DNA from: UBA8529 sp964390565
Lineage (GTDB): Bacteria > Bacteroidota > Bacteroidia > Bacteroidales > Tenuifilaceae
Reading direction: 5' to 3'
Length of the DNA stretch: 64,000 nt
Assembly (NCBI GenBank): GCA_964390565.1
Contig: CAYMII010000006.1
Location: 41,833-105,832 of the forward strand
Position 1 is the first letter of the stretch. The number at the start of each line of letters is the position of its first letter. Both the position numbers and the translations under genes were made by a program. Below are positions 52,200-60,753 of the stretch, one piece after another. A model generated the notes under the pieces. It did no database searches and was not told where the DNA came from. It saw only the letters and a list, made by a program, of their open reading frames with translations.

Positions 52200-53318
52200 A
52201 TGAAACGATTAAAACTGTTAACACTGGCTTTTCTTACCATTTCTAATTCGTATGCTCAATTTGGAATTGCTTTAAGTGAAGGCTCTTCACAAGAAATTTC
52301 TAAGATTTCGCCATCCAAAACAATCCCAGTAAAGGATATAATACCTGATTTAAGCTCTGAGATTACGGCTGCTCCTAAAATGAAAGGAATGACCTCATGT
52401 ATTATAGAGTTCTATGATAAAGATGGTAAAAAAATAAGTGAGTGTCCAGATAAAATAAATGGGATGCCTTCGAATGGGTCTTTTATTGAAGGTAACACCA
52501 AATACCTATTTGTTACTTTTGATAAAGATTTGGCGTCTTGGGTATTTCAACAAATTGAGGTTTCTACAGGTAAAACCCTATCTAAGGTTAAAATTCAAAG
52601 CCCTTCGCCAATGTCGATGATAAATGTTGGTGGCTTTAATGAATCAAAAACGGAGTATATCTATGTTGGTGATCCTAAAACAAAAACATCTGATACTTCA
52701 ATTGCCGTTATTAGCGTTAGTAGTGGTGAGATAGTAAGAAAATTCGGGTTGTCAAAAACCCGGGTTAATAAAATATTGACAAAGGTTTTAAACGATAAAG
52801 CACTTATTTGCGCACTAAACCCCGATAAAAAATCTAAAGTAGTAAATGCAGAAAGCGCATCGAATTTGGCTGCATTCGATATAATTACAGGTGAATATCA
52901 TCCTATACTAAATAATTCTTTTAAGGATAATAAGAACACCCCAACTAACATTTATTCTGATGGAAATGGGAATATTTATGTTACATACAACGTAGGTAAA
53001 CCTATAGCGGTTGCGTATGAAGTGGGTTCTGGTAGCTCGTTTCTTGAGATTAAAGATTTAGGGATACCACAATGCAATACTAAAGATGGCAAGTATCTGT
53101 TTTGCGCCTCAGGTAATACAATAAAAGTATTGAATGTTAACGAGAAAAAAGTTGTTAATCACTTCTCCGAGGATGATCAAATTCCTGTACCATATACAAA
53201 TATAAAAATATCGAATGATGGACAATATTTATATGCTAATCGTGTAGGTTATTACGCATATGGACTGGAAGCAAAAGATCATATTTCGGTTTGGGAAATT
53301 TCAAGACTAGTTAAATAA
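52200..53318 (+). CDS. Exported beta-propeller-like protein of unknown function
   Basis: 372 residues; signal peptide MKRLKLLTLAFLTISNSYAQ. From residue about 95 to the end the sequence repeats short strand units of the kind FVTFDKDLASWVFQQIEV, IAVISVSSGEIV, LAAFDIITGEY, IYVTYNVGKPI, IKVLNVNEKKVV, VSVWEIS-like, consistent with a seven-bladed propeller (YVTN/WD-like). No catalytic residues are recognised. It may read out or scaffold an envelope system with the genes that follow. Function unknown. Confidence 0.65.
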   Translation: MKRLKLLTLAFLTISNSYAQFGIALSEGSSQEISKISPSKTIPVKDIIPDLSSEITAAPKMKGMTSCIIEFYDKDGKKISECPDKINGMPSNGSFIEGNTKYLFVTFDKDLASWVFQQIEVSTGKTLSKVKIQSPSPMSMINVGGFNESKTEYIYVGDPKTKTSDTSIAVISVSSGEIVRKFGLSKTRVNKILTKVLNDKALICALNPDKKSKVVNAESASNLAAFDIITGEYHPILNNSFKDNKNTPTNIYSDGNGNIYVTYNVGKPIAVAYEVGSGSSFLEIKDLGIPQCNTKDGKYLFCASGNTIKVLNVNEKKVVNHFSEDDQIPVPYTNIKISNDGQYLYANRVGYYAYGLEAKDHISVWEISRLVK

Positions 53319-53322
53319 CAAT

Positions 53323-53349
53323 ATACCCCGCAATAGTCTTGCGGGGTAT
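53323..53349 (+). terminator. Terminator after the 52200 gene
   Basis: ATACCCCGCAA / TTGCGGGGTAT form an exact 11-bp stem with a 5-base loop, followed by CCTTTTCC. Confidence 0.8.
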
Positions 53350-53445
53350 CCTTTTCCTATAACAATTTAGCCAGGATTGAACTTGAAATCCAATTGCATA
53401 TTTAGTCACAAATTTGAATTGTTATTCAACTAAATTCTTTAGAAA

Positions 53446-54549
53446 ATGATAAGAAGATGCTTATTTACTTTGTTGTTAGCCTTTCCATTATTAGGTTTTT
53501 GTCAAAATAATTATCCTTCAACTAACAAGCAAAATCCTGATTCTTTTGGGAAGCTCTTTTTGCGTTCATTTGGGCTATCAATTGCTGCGAACTACGATGT
53601 GTTTAGCACTGAATTCAAAACCTCTTTATTGACAGATATGGGGTATAAATTCGAAACGGGATACAAGACGGCTAACATGATGCTTGATATCCAGCTAAAT
53701 ACACCGATTGGTGTTTTTCGGCAAAAATGGTCCGAAACCAGCTTTAAAGGCATAAATGGCGAAAACCTAAACTATAACATTGTACGAGAATCGGGAATGT
53801 CTGCCTTTAAGCATAAAGTATTTCAGTATTCACCCAATGGGCTTAGGTCAGGGTTAAGGCTAATGTTCAACTATAAAGATGTTAAAAATCAAGGATTAAC
53901 ACCTCAATCCATGATAACGGATATGCTACTTCCCGATTTTTATCGAGAAAAACTAAATGGAACAAATCTGAGTTTTTCAAAAACTGAGGTATTCGGGCTT
54001 TACGGTATGGTTGGGTATTCTAATGTGCTTTTCTCTAACATCAATTCGAGTAATCAAAAGTTAGAAGGTCAGCTAACAAAGCTATACCTAATAAGCTTAA
54101 CAAATGTTCTTCGACGATCATGGATTGAGTACATGCTATATGTAAATACAATGGTTGCAAAGCAAAATGGTAAAACGCATAAAGAATTCCTTTACTCCAT
54201 GAATGAGTGGTATCGGCCTTTCTGGAAAAGGTTCATACCTCTGCCCATGCTCGATTTCTACAAATTGAAAGAATCAATCAAAATAACCGACCTGAATAGC
54301 AATAGCGTTTTATTCGAATCAAACCCCAAAGGGCTATGGGGCTACAATGTTGGCGTTGGCTGGTTTAACTATATTGCCATTCCAAAGCTAAGAACGGTTA
54401 TTGTACCCTCGGTGTATTACTATTTCCTTGATAATGCAGGAATACTTGAAAGCGCTAATGAGGATAATACAAATCCGAATAACGATCCAACTAACATGAT
54501 ACAGCAGAAAAGATTTTTCTTATCTTTAAAACTTCAAACGTTTTTTTAA
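53446..54549 (+). CDS. Exported protein of unknown function, probably outer-membrane associated
   Basis: 367 residues; signal peptide with MIRRCLFTLLLAFPLLGFCQ. The body is rich in Tyr, Phe and Asn with alternating hydrophobic residues (for example YNIVRESGMSAFKHKVFQYS, GLYGMVGYSNVLFS, YNVGVGWFNYIAIPKLRTVIVPSVYYYF) and ends in KLQTFF, a C-terminal aromatic as in outer-membrane proteins. No family recognised. Lies between the propeller protein and the CsgG-like lipoprotein. Confidence 0.6.
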   Translation: MIRRCLFTLLLAFPLLGFCQNNYPSTNKQNPDSFGKLFLRSFGLSIAANYDVFSTEFKTSLLTDMGYKFETGYKTANMMLDIQLNTPIGVFRQKWSETSFKGINGENLNYNIVRESGMSAFKHKVFQYSPNGLRSGLRLMFNYKDVKNQGLTPQSMITDMLLPDFYREKLNGTNLSFSKTEVFGLYGMVGYSNVLFSNINSSNQKLEGQLTKLYLISLTNVLRRSWIEYMLYVNTMVAKQNGKTHKEFLYSMNEWYRPFWKRFIPLPMLDFYKLKESIKITDLNSNSVLFESNPKGLWGYNVGVGWFNYIAIPKLRTVIVPSVYYYFLDNAGILESANEDNTNPNNDPTNMIQQKRFFLSLKLQTFF

Positions 54550-54675
54550 TGGGCTGTACCTTCAGAACCATGGACAAAGAAGATTTTATTAGCTAGATTC
54601 TGTTTCTTCGTAAACTGGAGTTTGCCGAAAAGCCAAAATAAGTGAGTAGGTGAAATTTTTAAAAAGTAGAGTATT

Positions 54676-55650
54676 ATGGAAAGAAAGGGTTTTCTTTACT
54701 CAATTGTGTTTCTTTTATCAGCCTTTTTCATTGGTTGCGCACCTTCCATGCAACTTACAGTCAAACGACCCGCCGAGGTTAATTTAAAGTCCTATAAGAA
54801 GATTGCCATGGGTAAAGTTGACAATATGAACCGTACAAAGCATACAACAGCAAAAAGGATTGAAAGTATATTTGTTGATAAACTATTTGAGAGCGGCTCC
54901 TTTGAAGTGCTTGATAGGCAGAATGTTGATAAGTTAATTCAAGAGCAAAAGCTTGGAGCATCAGGGCTTATTGATGAAAGTACTGCAGCACAAATAGGGC
55001 AAATCATTGGTGTATCCGCAATGATTTTTGGTAAGGTGCTAGAAGAGGATTATGATGAACAAACTTCATCTTCTGAATATAAAAGTAAAGAAGGACGAAA
55101 ATGGATTTATAAGCGCGAAGGAAGATTGTCGATTTTAGTGAATTTTAGTATAGTTGATGTTAGCACGGGTAAGGTGGTGGTAACAAAAACCCTCCAAGGT
55201 AAAAAATATAGTAAAACAGCTGCAGAGGGTGAAAAAGCCCCTCCTATTGATGTTAACAAGCTATACGAAAGCTGTTATAATACCATTGGTAATAATTTTA
55301 GAAAAATGATTGCACCATACGATATTAATATTAAGGTATCCTTCGAGAGCGATGCCTCACTCCCTGAGCTCGATCAGGCTCTTACCAATATTAAAATTGG
55401 TGAATGGGACGAGGGTGTGAATATACTTAAAAAAGCAACGGAGAGAGGCAACTTAAATCCAAAAGTATTAGCTAAAGCACATTATAACTATGGAATGCTA
55501 GTAATGTATGGTGGCAATTATGATGAGGCAATAAATAGTTTGAAGAAAGCAAACCAGTTAGTGCCTGAAAATAAAAAATATGTGGATGCTATAGTATTAG
55601 CCCGTAAGGAAAAAGAACAGGCAATAAAGTTATCTCAGCAAACTGAATAG
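54676..55650 (+). CDS. CsgG-like lipoprotein with C-terminal TPR segment
   Basis: 324 residues; lipobox FFIGC (Cys21). Residues about 35-210 fit the CsgG/curli assembly fold: KIAMGKVDNMNRTKHTTAKRIES, LFESGSFEVLDRQNVDKLIQEQ, GQIIGVSAMIFGKVLEED, and LSILVNFSIVDVSTGKVV. Residues about 225-315 contain helical repeats with LDQALTNIKIGEWDEGVNIL and YNYGMLVMYGGNYDEAINSL that read as TPR units. CsgG proteins form outer-membrane export pores in curli; many family members have other roles. Followed 44 bp later by an LPP20-like gene. Confidence 0.8.
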   Translation: MERKGFLYSIVFLLSAFFIGCAPSMQLTVKRPAEVNLKSYKKIAMGKVDNMNRTKHTTAKRIESIFVDKLFESGSFEVLDRQNVDKLIQEQKLGASGLIDESTAAQIGQIIGVSAMIFGKVLEEDYDEQTSSSEYKSKEGRKWIYKREGRLSILVNFSIVDVSTGKVVVTKTLQGKKYSKTAAEGEKAPPIDVNKLYESCYNTIGNNFRKMIAPYDINIKVSFESDASLPELDQALTNIKIGEWDEGVNILKKATERGNLNPKVLAKAHYNYGMLVMYGGNYDEAINSLKKANQLVPENKKYVDAIVLARKEKEQAIKLSQQTE

Positions 55651-55694
55651 AAAAATTGCTCTACTATTCATTAATTTATTCTTGATAAAGAAAA

Positions 55695-57053
55695 ATGATA
55701 AAGAATCTATTTCTATTTATATGGCTTACCCTCTTATGTTTAACGTCATATGGGCAGAAAACACCAAGCTGGGTAAGCCAAACTCCCATCGATAGTAAAT
55801 ATTATGTTGGCATTGGTAGTTGTCCGATTCGTTCGGACAACTATATTGAATGTGCCAAAATAAAAGCCCTTGAGGCTATCGCTACTAGTATTTCAATAAC
55901 TATTTCAAGTGAAACACAAATTAATACACGTGAGGTTGGCGGTTTATACGAGCAGGCCTTTTATTCAAATATATTAGCACAAACAAAAAAGAACTTACGA
56001 GGGTACGAACTTGTAGACACATGGCAAAATAACAATCTGTTTTGGGCATACTATAGGCTAAACAAAGAAGATTATAATAGTTGGGTGTTCAAGCAAATGG
56101 CAACAAACATTAATAGTTCGGAACAGTATTTTGAAAAGGGCATATCAAATGAAAAAGAAGAAGATTATAGCAACGCTATTGGCAACTATTTATTAGCCAT
56201 ACATTGGTCTGCAAGCAATTTGCTAAACCAGCATCCTGTATATACGCCGCAAAGTCAAAAACTTTTAAATTCTGCATTAACTAGTTTAAAAGGAATTTTA
56301 GCTAATATAACCTTAAAATTTAAGGATGTGAAACTTAACCCGTGTTATGGGAAATCTCAAGAGTTGCCAATTCTTATTGAGGCATTATACAAAAAAACAG
56401 ATGGTGCTTCTATACTAGTCAAAAATCTTCCAATAGTATTTTCAAATACATTAAACCGGTTTTCCCTAAGCGATACTTTGATATGGACATCCTTTAATGG
56501 TATTGGTTCAGTAAAGCTGAACAAGCTGCTTAAGTCCGATCCCTTACAAAAATTAGATGCAATTCTAAGCGTTAAGTCTCTATTACCAGCAAATCAGGAG
56601 GCAGAAATTTTAATCCCCCATTTTTTACCTTATGGCCTCATTCCAAAGCAAAGCATATCACTTAATGTTAATCGAGCTAAAGTCAAAATTGATGGAGCAG
56701 AAGAGTTACTTGGAGAAGCCCTCACTCAACCGATAATTGCACCATATTTAAATCATTTTTTTTCAAGTAACGGAATAGATGTAACAGAGAACTCTTCATT
56801 GGCCGATTATACTCTTAAATACTGGGCAAAAACGAGGAAGGGTAATACTATAAGCGGGCTGTATTTTTCCTTTCTCGACTTGCAAATAGAACTCTACAAT
56901 CAAAATCAGGTTCTAACCTATTCTAAGCCTATAAATAATGTAAAAGGGGGGAAACTAAACTACAATGATGCTGCTATAGACGCGTATATGAAAGCGATTG
57001 AATTATTGGTTCGCGATATATTCCCAAACATTAAGAGGTTAACTATCGAATAA
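55695..57053 (+). CDS. LPP20-like exported protein
   Basis: 452 residues; signal peptide ending SYGQ (residue 21), no lipobox Cys. Residues about 22-130 match the LPP20 pattern: TPSWVSQTPIDSKYYVGIGS, then AKIKALEAIATSISITISSE and a FWAYYRLNKEDYNSWV strand. The remaining 320 residues have no recognised domain; a helical EKEEDYSNAIGNYLLAIHW segment is TPR-like. LPP20 and CsgG-like proteins often occur together in outer-membrane contexts (for example flagellar FlgP/FlgT types), so this gene probably works with its neighbour at the outer membrane. Confidence 0.7.
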   Translation: MIKNLFLFIWLTLLCLTSYGQKTPSWVSQTPIDSKYYVGIGSCPIRSDNYIECAKIKALEAIATSISITISSETQINTREVGGLYEQAFYSNILAQTKKNLRGYELVDTWQNNNLFWAYYRLNKEDYNSWVFKQMATNINSSEQYFEKGISNEKEEDYSNAIGNYLLAIHWSASNLLNQHPVYTPQSQKLLNSALTSLKGILANITLKFKDVKLNPCYGKSQELPILIEALYKKTDGASILVKNLPIVFSNTLNRFSLSDTLIWTSFNGIGSVKLNKLLKSDPLQKLDAILSVKSLLPANQEAEILIPHFLPYGLIPKQSISLNVNRAKVKIDGAEELLGEALTQPIIAPYLNHFFSSNGIDVTENSSLADYTLKYWAKTRKGNTISGLYFSFLDLQIELYNQNQVLTYSKPINNVKGGKLNYNDAAIDAYMKAIELLVRDIFPNIKRLTIE

Positions 57054-57145
57054 ATTTTCTTGCCTACACAAATTAGCAATTCCTTATCAATTTTATAGGT
57101 GGATAATGAATGAGAACTCACCAATAGCAAAACTTTAAGATCTGC

Positions 57146-58222
57146 CTAAAGAGATAAATCTTCAATGGCTTTACTAAGCAATTCATTTGAACTATTAGGT
57201 CTTTCGTAAATTACTTTTGCATCAGAAATATTGATATTCCCAATTTCGCTCTGCTTGCAGGTTTTGAACAACCCTTTATCTGATAAATACTCTGCAAGGT
57301 AAACCTGCTCAGTTTGTCCGGGTGTTGGAACGATTAACCCTTTTGCACCTATCGCTGTTAAGTCCATTAGGGTGGTGTAGCCCGAGCGAGTAATAAGGTG
57401 TTTTGTAGAATTAATTACTTCTCCAAAATCTTTATCGCACAAGTGACCAGCATAGAATATTCCATCCTTTTCAACGATACTCGTTCCTTCAGAGGGTAAT
57501 CCTTTTATTATAAGTGTTTTAATTCTTTGACTTCGGGCAAGTTTCTCAATCTGCTCAATAAGTAGTTCTCTTTGGGGCGATGGACCAGAAACAACTCCAA
57601 CTAAATCCCAATTCGTATTGGTTTGATTAATCTCAACTCCTCTAAATCTCGATAATATTCCAATGTATTGGGCGTTTGATGGTAGCCTTTTAGGGTGCGA
57701 TAGCTTTCCTGCCAAATTATTCGAACCTTGAAAATCTGGTATCCAGCATTCATCAAATTTCCTAACAAAGAACCTAACAAACTTCTCGCCAACTGGCTCA
57801 AAAAAACGGAATGGCGTTGGAAAGAATAACTTTAGCTGATGTGTTATGAAAATCGACTTAACCTGCCTATTCCAAAGTCCGTATCTATTATCAGAAATAA
57901 CTAAATCAACTTGATGCTCCTTTATCAATCTTTTTAACACAAAGTGTTCTTTGATTATATAGAATGGAAGGAAAAACGCAATGCGCGTAAGCGGCCAGAG
58001 CTGGCTTTTACCTTTCGAAAATTTTACCTTAAAGGATGGAAAATCGATTGCTTTAATGCCTGTGAAGCGTTGGGTCAATAGGTTAATCTGCTGCTTATCC
58101 CCAGCAACAATAACTTCACACCCTTTACTTAGAAAATTGTCAATTATTGGAATATCTCGGCTTGCATGACCAAGACCCCAGCCAAGCGGACATATTAGAA
58201 CCCTTTTCTTTTCATCATCCAT
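57146..58222 (-). CDS. Glycosyltransferase of the MurG-like (GT28) fold
   Basis: 358 residues. N-terminal nucleotide-sugar Rossmann domain begins VLICPLGWGLGHASRDIPI (residues about 8-26; the GLGH loop is typical of MurG-like enzymes) and DLVISDNRYGLW lies near residue 107. C-terminal domain carries HLITRSGYTTLMDLTAIGAKGLIVPTPGQTEQ (about 282-314), a pattern of GT28/UDP-sugar binding. Cytoplasmic. Substrate unknown; a murG role is unlikely because the flanking genes are not cell-wall genes. Four bases after the radical SAM gene stop, so one operon. Confidence 0.75.
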   Translation of the reverse strand: MDDEKKRVLICPLGWGLGHASRDIPIIDNFLSKGCEVIVAGDKQQINLLTQRFTGIKAIDFPSFKVKFSKGKSQLWPLTRIAFFLPFYIIKEHFVLKRLIKEHQVDLVISDNRYGLWNRQVKSIFITHQLKLFFPTPFRFFEPVGEKFVRFFVRKFDECWIPDFQGSNNLAGKLSHPKRLPSNAQYIGILSRFRGVEINQTNTNWDLVGVVSGPSPQRELLIEQIEKLARSQRIKTLIIKGLPSEGTSIVEKDGIFYAGHLCDKDFGEVINSTKHLITRSGYTTLMDLTAIGAKGLIVPTPGQTEQVYLAEYLSDKGLFKTCKQSEIGNINISDAKVIYERPNSSNELLSKAIEDLSL

Positions 58223-58225
58223 GTT

Positions 58226-58999
58226 TTACGCTGATACTTGGACCGGTATACCCAATGCTTCAACCTTTGCTGCAATTGCCTTTAAATCCTTAAGCGATAC
58301 CTTCTCAAGACCCGCTGCTGGGGTATCACGCGCAATGGTATAAATCATAACCTCCTTTGGGCGAATATCCTGAACCATTTCAAGCCAACCGCTCACCTCT
58401 TTATCCGTAGTATTATCGATGGTTTTACCATCGAAGTTGCCACGTAAAAATAGGGTTTGGATGATTAGATTTCCTTCGAGTGATTTTAAATTCTTCACTA
58501 CCTCATCTGCTGAGAATTTTACCCTTGGTTGGTTAAGTAACGAAATAGTTGAATCGAAAGCCGAATCGAGCTTTAAAATGTTTTGATCAACCTTTTTTAG
58601 AGCATCAACAACGGCTGGTTTATACAGCATTGTTGAGTTTGAAAGCACTGCAATTCGAGCCCAAGGGAAATATTTATCCCTCAACTCGATTGAGTCATCA
58701 ATAATACTAGCAAACTGTGGATGCATAGTAGGTTCACCATTACCTGCATAGGTAATTACATCTAGCTCTTCGCCCTTGGCTTTCATATCTTTCAACTTCT
58801 CATCAAGATACTTTCGAACATCCTCCCTTGTGGGAAGTTTACCCTTCTGCTTCTCGTCAGTCCAGCCGCACTCGCAGTAGATACAATCGAACGAGCAAAA
58901 TTTTGAGTTAATGGGTAAAAGGTTTATACCTAATGAAGCTCCGAGCCTACGGCTTCGGATGGGACCAAACACAATGCTATCGAACAGAAACGTTGCCAT
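58226..58999 (-). CDS. Radical SAM protein
   Basis: 257 residues. Iron-sulfur motif CSFDCIYC (Cys-x3-Cys-x2-Cys) near residues 33-40, preceded by GPIRSRRLGASLGINLLP. Also YAGNGEPTMHPQF near residue 85 (the GGE-like motif GNGEP) and YFPWARIAVLSNS. The layout resembles the small radical SAM enzymes related to organic radical activating or wybutosine-type proteins, but the reaction is not identified. First gene of an operon with the glycosyltransferase; a minus-strand -7 box TACCTTTG (plus 59046-59053) lies 47 bases before its start. Confidence 0.85.
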   Translation of the reverse strand: MATFLFDSIVFGPIRSRRLGASLGINLLPINSKFCSFDCIYCECGWTDEKQKGKLPTREDVRKYLDEKLKDMKAKGEELDVITYAGNGEPTMHPQFASIIDDSIELRDKYFPWARIAVLSNSTMLYKPAVVDALKKVDQNILKLDSAFDSTISLLNQPRVKFSADEVVKNLKSLEGNLIIQTLFLRGNFDGKTIDNTTDKEVSGWLEMVQDIRPKEVMIYTIARDTPAAGLEKVSLKDLKAIAAKVEALGIPVQVSA

Positions 59000-59045
59000 A
59001 CTAATTATCTACTCTCATTAAACCACTGAAAACTTTTATAGTTTG

Positions 59046-59053
59046 CAAAGGTA
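59046..59053 (-). promoter_or_regulatory. -7 box of the radical SAM gene
   Basis: Minus-strand TACCTTTG matches TAnnTTTG exactly; no clear -33. Confidence 0.4.
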
Positions 59054-59098
59054 TTAAAAATTAAGACCGAATGTTCATGTTTGTATATCAGGTGCTTA

Positions 59099-59114
59099 TA
59101 TGACAATCGTCATA
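59099..59114. promoter_or_regulatory. Palindromic operator candidate upstream of the hemerythrin-like gene
   Basis: TATGAC-AATC-GTCATA has exact 6-bp inverted arms around a 4-bp spacer, the half-site architecture of Crp/Fnr-superfamily sites. It lies 57 bp before the hemerythrin-like start and 46 bp beyond the divergent radical SAM -7 box. Regulator not identified. Confidence 0.45.
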
Positions 59115-59170
59115 GCGTTTAGCATTTGTACTTCCTAAATTTAATTGCTCAAAACATAAACATTATCGAT

Positions 59171-59575
59171 ATGGAAAGTACTAATAAGCAATCGAATAGT
59201 ATCGCAATGGTCGATAAAGGACATCAGAAATTAGCTGAGATTCATGCGCATATAAAGAATCTCTTAAATAATAAAGGCGATAAAAACGACTTGACTGAGA
59301 TATTCTTCTCGCTATCATATTTTTACGAGAATTACCTTATAAACGAAGAACTTTTTCTAAAAAAGACAGGGTATCCAAACCTCGAAAACCACACGGCTTC
59401 ACATAAAGAGTTTATAAAAGAAATCGAAACGCTTAAGGATGTAATTAGTGAGGATGCAATTTCTGTTCTTAAAGAACTGGATGAATTTATTACCCGCTGG
59501 TTAAGCAACCACGAAACAACCTATAATGCTGATTTAATAAATTACCTAAAAGGGAAAGGGTTGCTACAAAACTAA
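59171..59575 (+). CDS. Hemerythrin-like protein with substituted iron-ligand positions
   Basis: 134 residues from the ATG at 59171; the frame runs upstream from a TTG but without conserved sequence. The four-helix hemerythrin pattern is present: VDKGHQKLAE (His18), LINEEL (Glu59), HTASHKEF (His74, His78) and WLSNHETTY (His114). By position the second-helix histidine of the usual HFxxEE motif is Tyr55 and the final HxxxxD aspartate is Asn119. If the eye alignment is right, two of the canonical di-iron ligands are changed, so oxygen binding cannot be assumed. Overlaps the convergent amidohydrolase gene by 4 bp. Confidence 0.75.
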   Translation: MESTNKQSNSIAMVDKGHQKLAEIHAHIKNLLNNKGDKNDLTEIFFSLSYFYENYLINEELFLKKTGYPNLENHTASHKEFIKEIETLKDVISEDAISVLKELDEFITRWLSNHETTYNADLINYLKGKGLLQN

Positions 59576-60753
59576 ATCAAACGTTTTACTCTACTTTGAG
59601 AAGTTGGCTTCATCTGGTTAAAATCAAAATTTGTTATCAGGTTTAATCCTGGTTTTTTCCCTTTTTCGAAAGAGCCATATATATGTTCAACGCCCAAAGC
59701 CTTTGCTCCGTTAAGAGTAGCCCATTGGATCACCTCGTTAAAATTGAGTTCAGGGATTTTTTCAAGAAGAATTTTAGCCTGATCAAATACCGATAATGTA
59801 TTAGAACTTGCATAGCTGTCGGTACCAAGAGCAATACATGCTCCTGTATCCTTTATCATCCGCACATCGGGTAATCTCCCCTCAATAAAAAGGTTTGACG
59901 AAGGGCAAAGCACAAAATAGGGTTTTTCAAAATGAGATATGATAGCATCAACCTCATCCCTTTGTGCGAACGTATTATGTACAAAAAGCGTAGCGTTTTG
60001 CTTTGGAAGATAAGTCTTTATGATCTCTAATGGCGTTGTGTTTGACGCGATTCCATCTGAAATACCTAAGGCTTTGAAGTTCTCGGCAAGAGCCCCAGAT
60101 TGATCTTTTAAGAAATTATATTCCTGTTGACTTTCACCATAATGAATGCTAACAATTGAATTTGATCTTTTCAGCTCCGCGCTAATCAAATCCCATAGTT
60201 TACTAGAAATTGAATAGGGGGCGTGAGGAGTTAATGAGTTGGTTTTATTTGATGTTGCTGCTTTGTTCAAAATATTCTTTGTATTATCAAACCTGAGCTC
60301 AGCATCATCAGAGAGCAATCCAAATAGTTCAATAAAGTTGTGAAAGTGTAACTTTGATAATTGTTTTGGAGAGAAACTATCCGTAGTATTACAAATATCC
60401 CCAACGGCAACCGTTCCATTAGACTCTAAGGTTGATATGGCTTGTTGAATCGATTTATAAATCTCCAAATCAGTTGATGTCCTAAGTGATCGAATTTGTG
60501 AAACAAAACCAGCAATTCCTTCTTTGCTATTATCGAGCTTGCCTTTAAGGTGAGATAGCTCAATGTGGCAATGAGCATTCACAAAACCTGGGGCAATTAT
60601 CCCATTGTGAAACTCCATGGATGCTAGCTCCAAGGCCTCTCCCTTTGGATCGATTACATCAACAATCCTACCATTATCATCGATAACAATAATGCCATTT
60701 TTAATGGGGCTACCATTAATTGGAAAGATATAATTAGCCGAAAAACGCTTCAC
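59572..60753 (-). CDS. Amidohydrolase family protein (aminodeoxyfutalosine deaminase-like)
   Basis: 393 residues from a GTG at 60753. Metal-site motif NAHCHIELSHLKGKL near residues 59-73, a His in TPHAPYSIS near 174, His in IHYGESQQEYNF near 205, and Asp in LGTDSYASS near 314: the D/H set of the cytosine deaminase/ATZ-TRZ branch. HCHIELSHLKG is typical of proteins annotated as aminodeoxyfutalosine deaminase of the alternative menaquinone pathway, though this is a weak basis alone. Its GTG overlaps the TAG stop of the upstream DUF4296 gene (TAGTG), implying coupled translation. Its 3' end overlaps the hemerythrin gene by 4 bp. Confidence 0.75.
   Translation of the reverse strand: MKRFSANYIFPINGSPIKNGIIVIDDNGRIVDVIDPKGEALELASMEFHNGIIAPGFVNAHCHIELSHLKGKLDNSKEGIAGFVSQIRSLRTSTDLEIYKSIQQAISTLESNGTVAVGDICNTTDSFSPKQLSKLHFHNFIELFGLLSDDAELRFDNTKNILNKAATSNKTNSLTPHAPYSISSKLWDLISAELKRSNSIVSIHYGESQQEYNFLKDQSGALAENFKALGISDGIASNTTPLEIIKTYLPKQNATLFVHNTFAQRDEVDAIISHFEKPYFVLCPSSNLFIEGRLPDVRMIKDTGACIALGTDSYASSNTLSVFDQAKILLEKIPELNFNEVIQWATLNGAKALGVEHIYGSFEKGKKPGLNLITNFDFNQMKPTSQSRVKRLI

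Noticed and set aside
52123..53349. Palindromic stems at 52123-52148 and 53323-53349 considered as regulatory operators
   Set aside because: Both lie after stop codons with short loops and T-containing tails, so ordinary terminators explain them.
54570..54641. Short frame with an in-frame TAG (codon 9) between the 53446 and 54676 genes
   Set aside because: Only 24 codons, no recognised similarity; most likely chance reading in non-coding sequence.
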